A stretch of DNA of 13,829 bases, from NCBI GenBank assembly GCA_964390795.1, contig CAYMLQ010000126.1, positions 1 to 13,829 on the forward strand, written 5' to 3'. The notes beneath the pieces are model-generated. The model was not told the DNA's origin. It made no database searches and worked only from the letters and a program-made list of their open reading frames with translations. The translations under genes and the position numbers were made by a program. The stretch is from CAYMLQ01 sp964390795. GTDB lineage: Bacteria; Verrucomicrobiota; Kiritimatiellia; RFP12; UBA1067. Shown piece after piece: positions 13,290 to 13,829 of the stretch; within the stretch, counting starts at the first letter, position 1; each line of letters begins with the position of its first letter.

Positions 13290-13829
13290 ACGAGCGCGGC
13301 TTGGAGGCTGCTATCAGCGAACAGTTCGCCGCCCAATTTCTCCAACGGACGGCGGCAGGCGGGCGAGAACCATATCCGCTCCCGATCATCCGCGCCCTGG
13401 TATCCTCCTGACTTCGCCCACGTCTCGACCCGCCAGCCGAGGGTCTCCAGTTCGTTGTGCTCGGTGTCATGCCCGCAAAGCGCAATCCGCAATTTCGGGT
13501 TGTTCCCGTTGGCAATGCACCACCGCCGAACATCGCCCGACACCGTACTGGAGTCATGCGCGTACACGGCTTCTGTGAGGCTGTAGGGAGGGTCCATCAA
13601 TACGGCGGCAATTCCGTTGCGGGTCATGCTTCCGACGCTGCAAATGCGCTCCCAGTCCCCGCAGACGATGCGGGTTTCGGCAAGGCGGTCCTGCAGTTGC
13701 CGGAACCAGTCTTGAAGCCATTCGCGGCGGTCAGGATGATTGCGATGGGTTACGCCAGCCGCATTACCTATTGCGGGCAACTGCCGATTGACGCCCTGCC
13801 CGCCGTTGCCGAGGTGGGGCAACTGCCGA
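13286..13829 (-). CDS. D12-class DNA N6-adenine methyltransferase (partial, N-terminus beyond window)
   Basis: About 180 C-terminal residues are visible; the frame is still open at the right edge (CGG CAG upstream of a TTG that is probably internal Leu). The catalytic motif DPPY is at 13594-13583 within VLMDPPYSLTEAVYAHDSS, followed by NGNNPKLRIALCGHDTEH and RERIWFSPAC, a pattern known from phage adenine methylases. The visible N-terminal end has two imperfect copies of RQLPHLGN, a Gly/Asn repeat region typical of this phage subfamily. D12 enzymes have the SAM-binding FxGxG motif N-terminal, here outside the window. It methylates adenine, probably to protect phage DNA from host restriction; its target sequence cannot be read from this part. 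Its stop lies in repeat A. Confidence 0.88.
   Translation of the reverse strand, partial: RQLPHLGNGGQGVNRQLPAIGNAAGVTHRNHPDRREWLQDWFRQLQDRLAETRIVCGDWERICSVGSMTRNGIAAVLMDPPYSLTEAVYAHDSSTVSGDVRRWCIANGNNPKLRIALCGHDTEHNELETLGWRVETWAKSGGYQGADDRERIWFSPACRRPLEKLGGELFADSSLQAALV

Noticed and set aside
1..13829. CRISPR array, insertion sequence or tRNA gene
   Set aside because: No regularly spaced direct repeats, transposase ORF, terminal inverted repeats or cloverleaf were seen; the five dispersed repeats are unevenly spaced and lie between genes.

Overview
The window is part of a GC-rich tailed-phage or prophage genome. It carries one nearly unbroken late block of structural genes, all on the minus strand, so transcription runs from high to low coordinates. 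No integrase, repressor, replication gene, tRNA or host housekeeping gene is visible, so lytic phage and prophage cannot be told apart. The host is a GC-rich bacterium that uses Shine-Dalgarno sequences (AGGAG is seen before the scaffold, coat, decoration and tail-tube genes) and lipoprotein processing. I cannot name the host more closely.

Layout in transcription order: (1) 13829-13286, the C-terminal part of a D12-class DNA adenine methyltransferase, cut by the window edge. (2) 13178-10065, head module: coiled-coil scaffold, P22-type coat protein, Ig-like putative decoration protein, two very small related-looking ORFs, and a DnaT-like head-tail connector. (3) 10065-8169, MuF/SPP1-gp7-like minor head protein, HK97-gp10-like neck protein and a probable tail terminator. 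(4) 8129-5294, tail tube protein, putative tail assembly chaperone and a short tape measure protein. (5) 5294-3417, four less recognisable tail-tip or accessory proteins, two of them cysteine-rich. (6) 3397-828, a collagen-free, beta-rich tail fibre and a concanavalin-like arabinofuranosidase-type adhesin. (7) 828-1, a hypothetical protein and the start of a lipoprotein with an HExxH zinc-protease motif, cut by the left edge. No sheath gene is present, so the tail should be non-contractile (siphovirus), although the coat resembles that of podovirus P22.

Most genes touch or overlap through ATGA, TAATG or TGATG junctions, so translation is probably coupled. The exceptions are a few gaps. Two gaps hold rho-independent terminators (after the coat gene and after the 61-residue ORF). 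Five hold a 15-bp dispersed repeat, consensus TTGATCGCGTGGCCA on the coding strand, always in the same orientation and always at a gene boundary. In three copies the TGA inside the repeat is the stop codon of the upstream gene. This repeat is the clearest structure here that ordinary annotation does not explain.

Three items are easily missed: a 45-codon ORF at 10575-10438, the window-edge lipoprotein at 442-1, and corrected starts for several genes whose longest open frames extend upstream into a neighbour.
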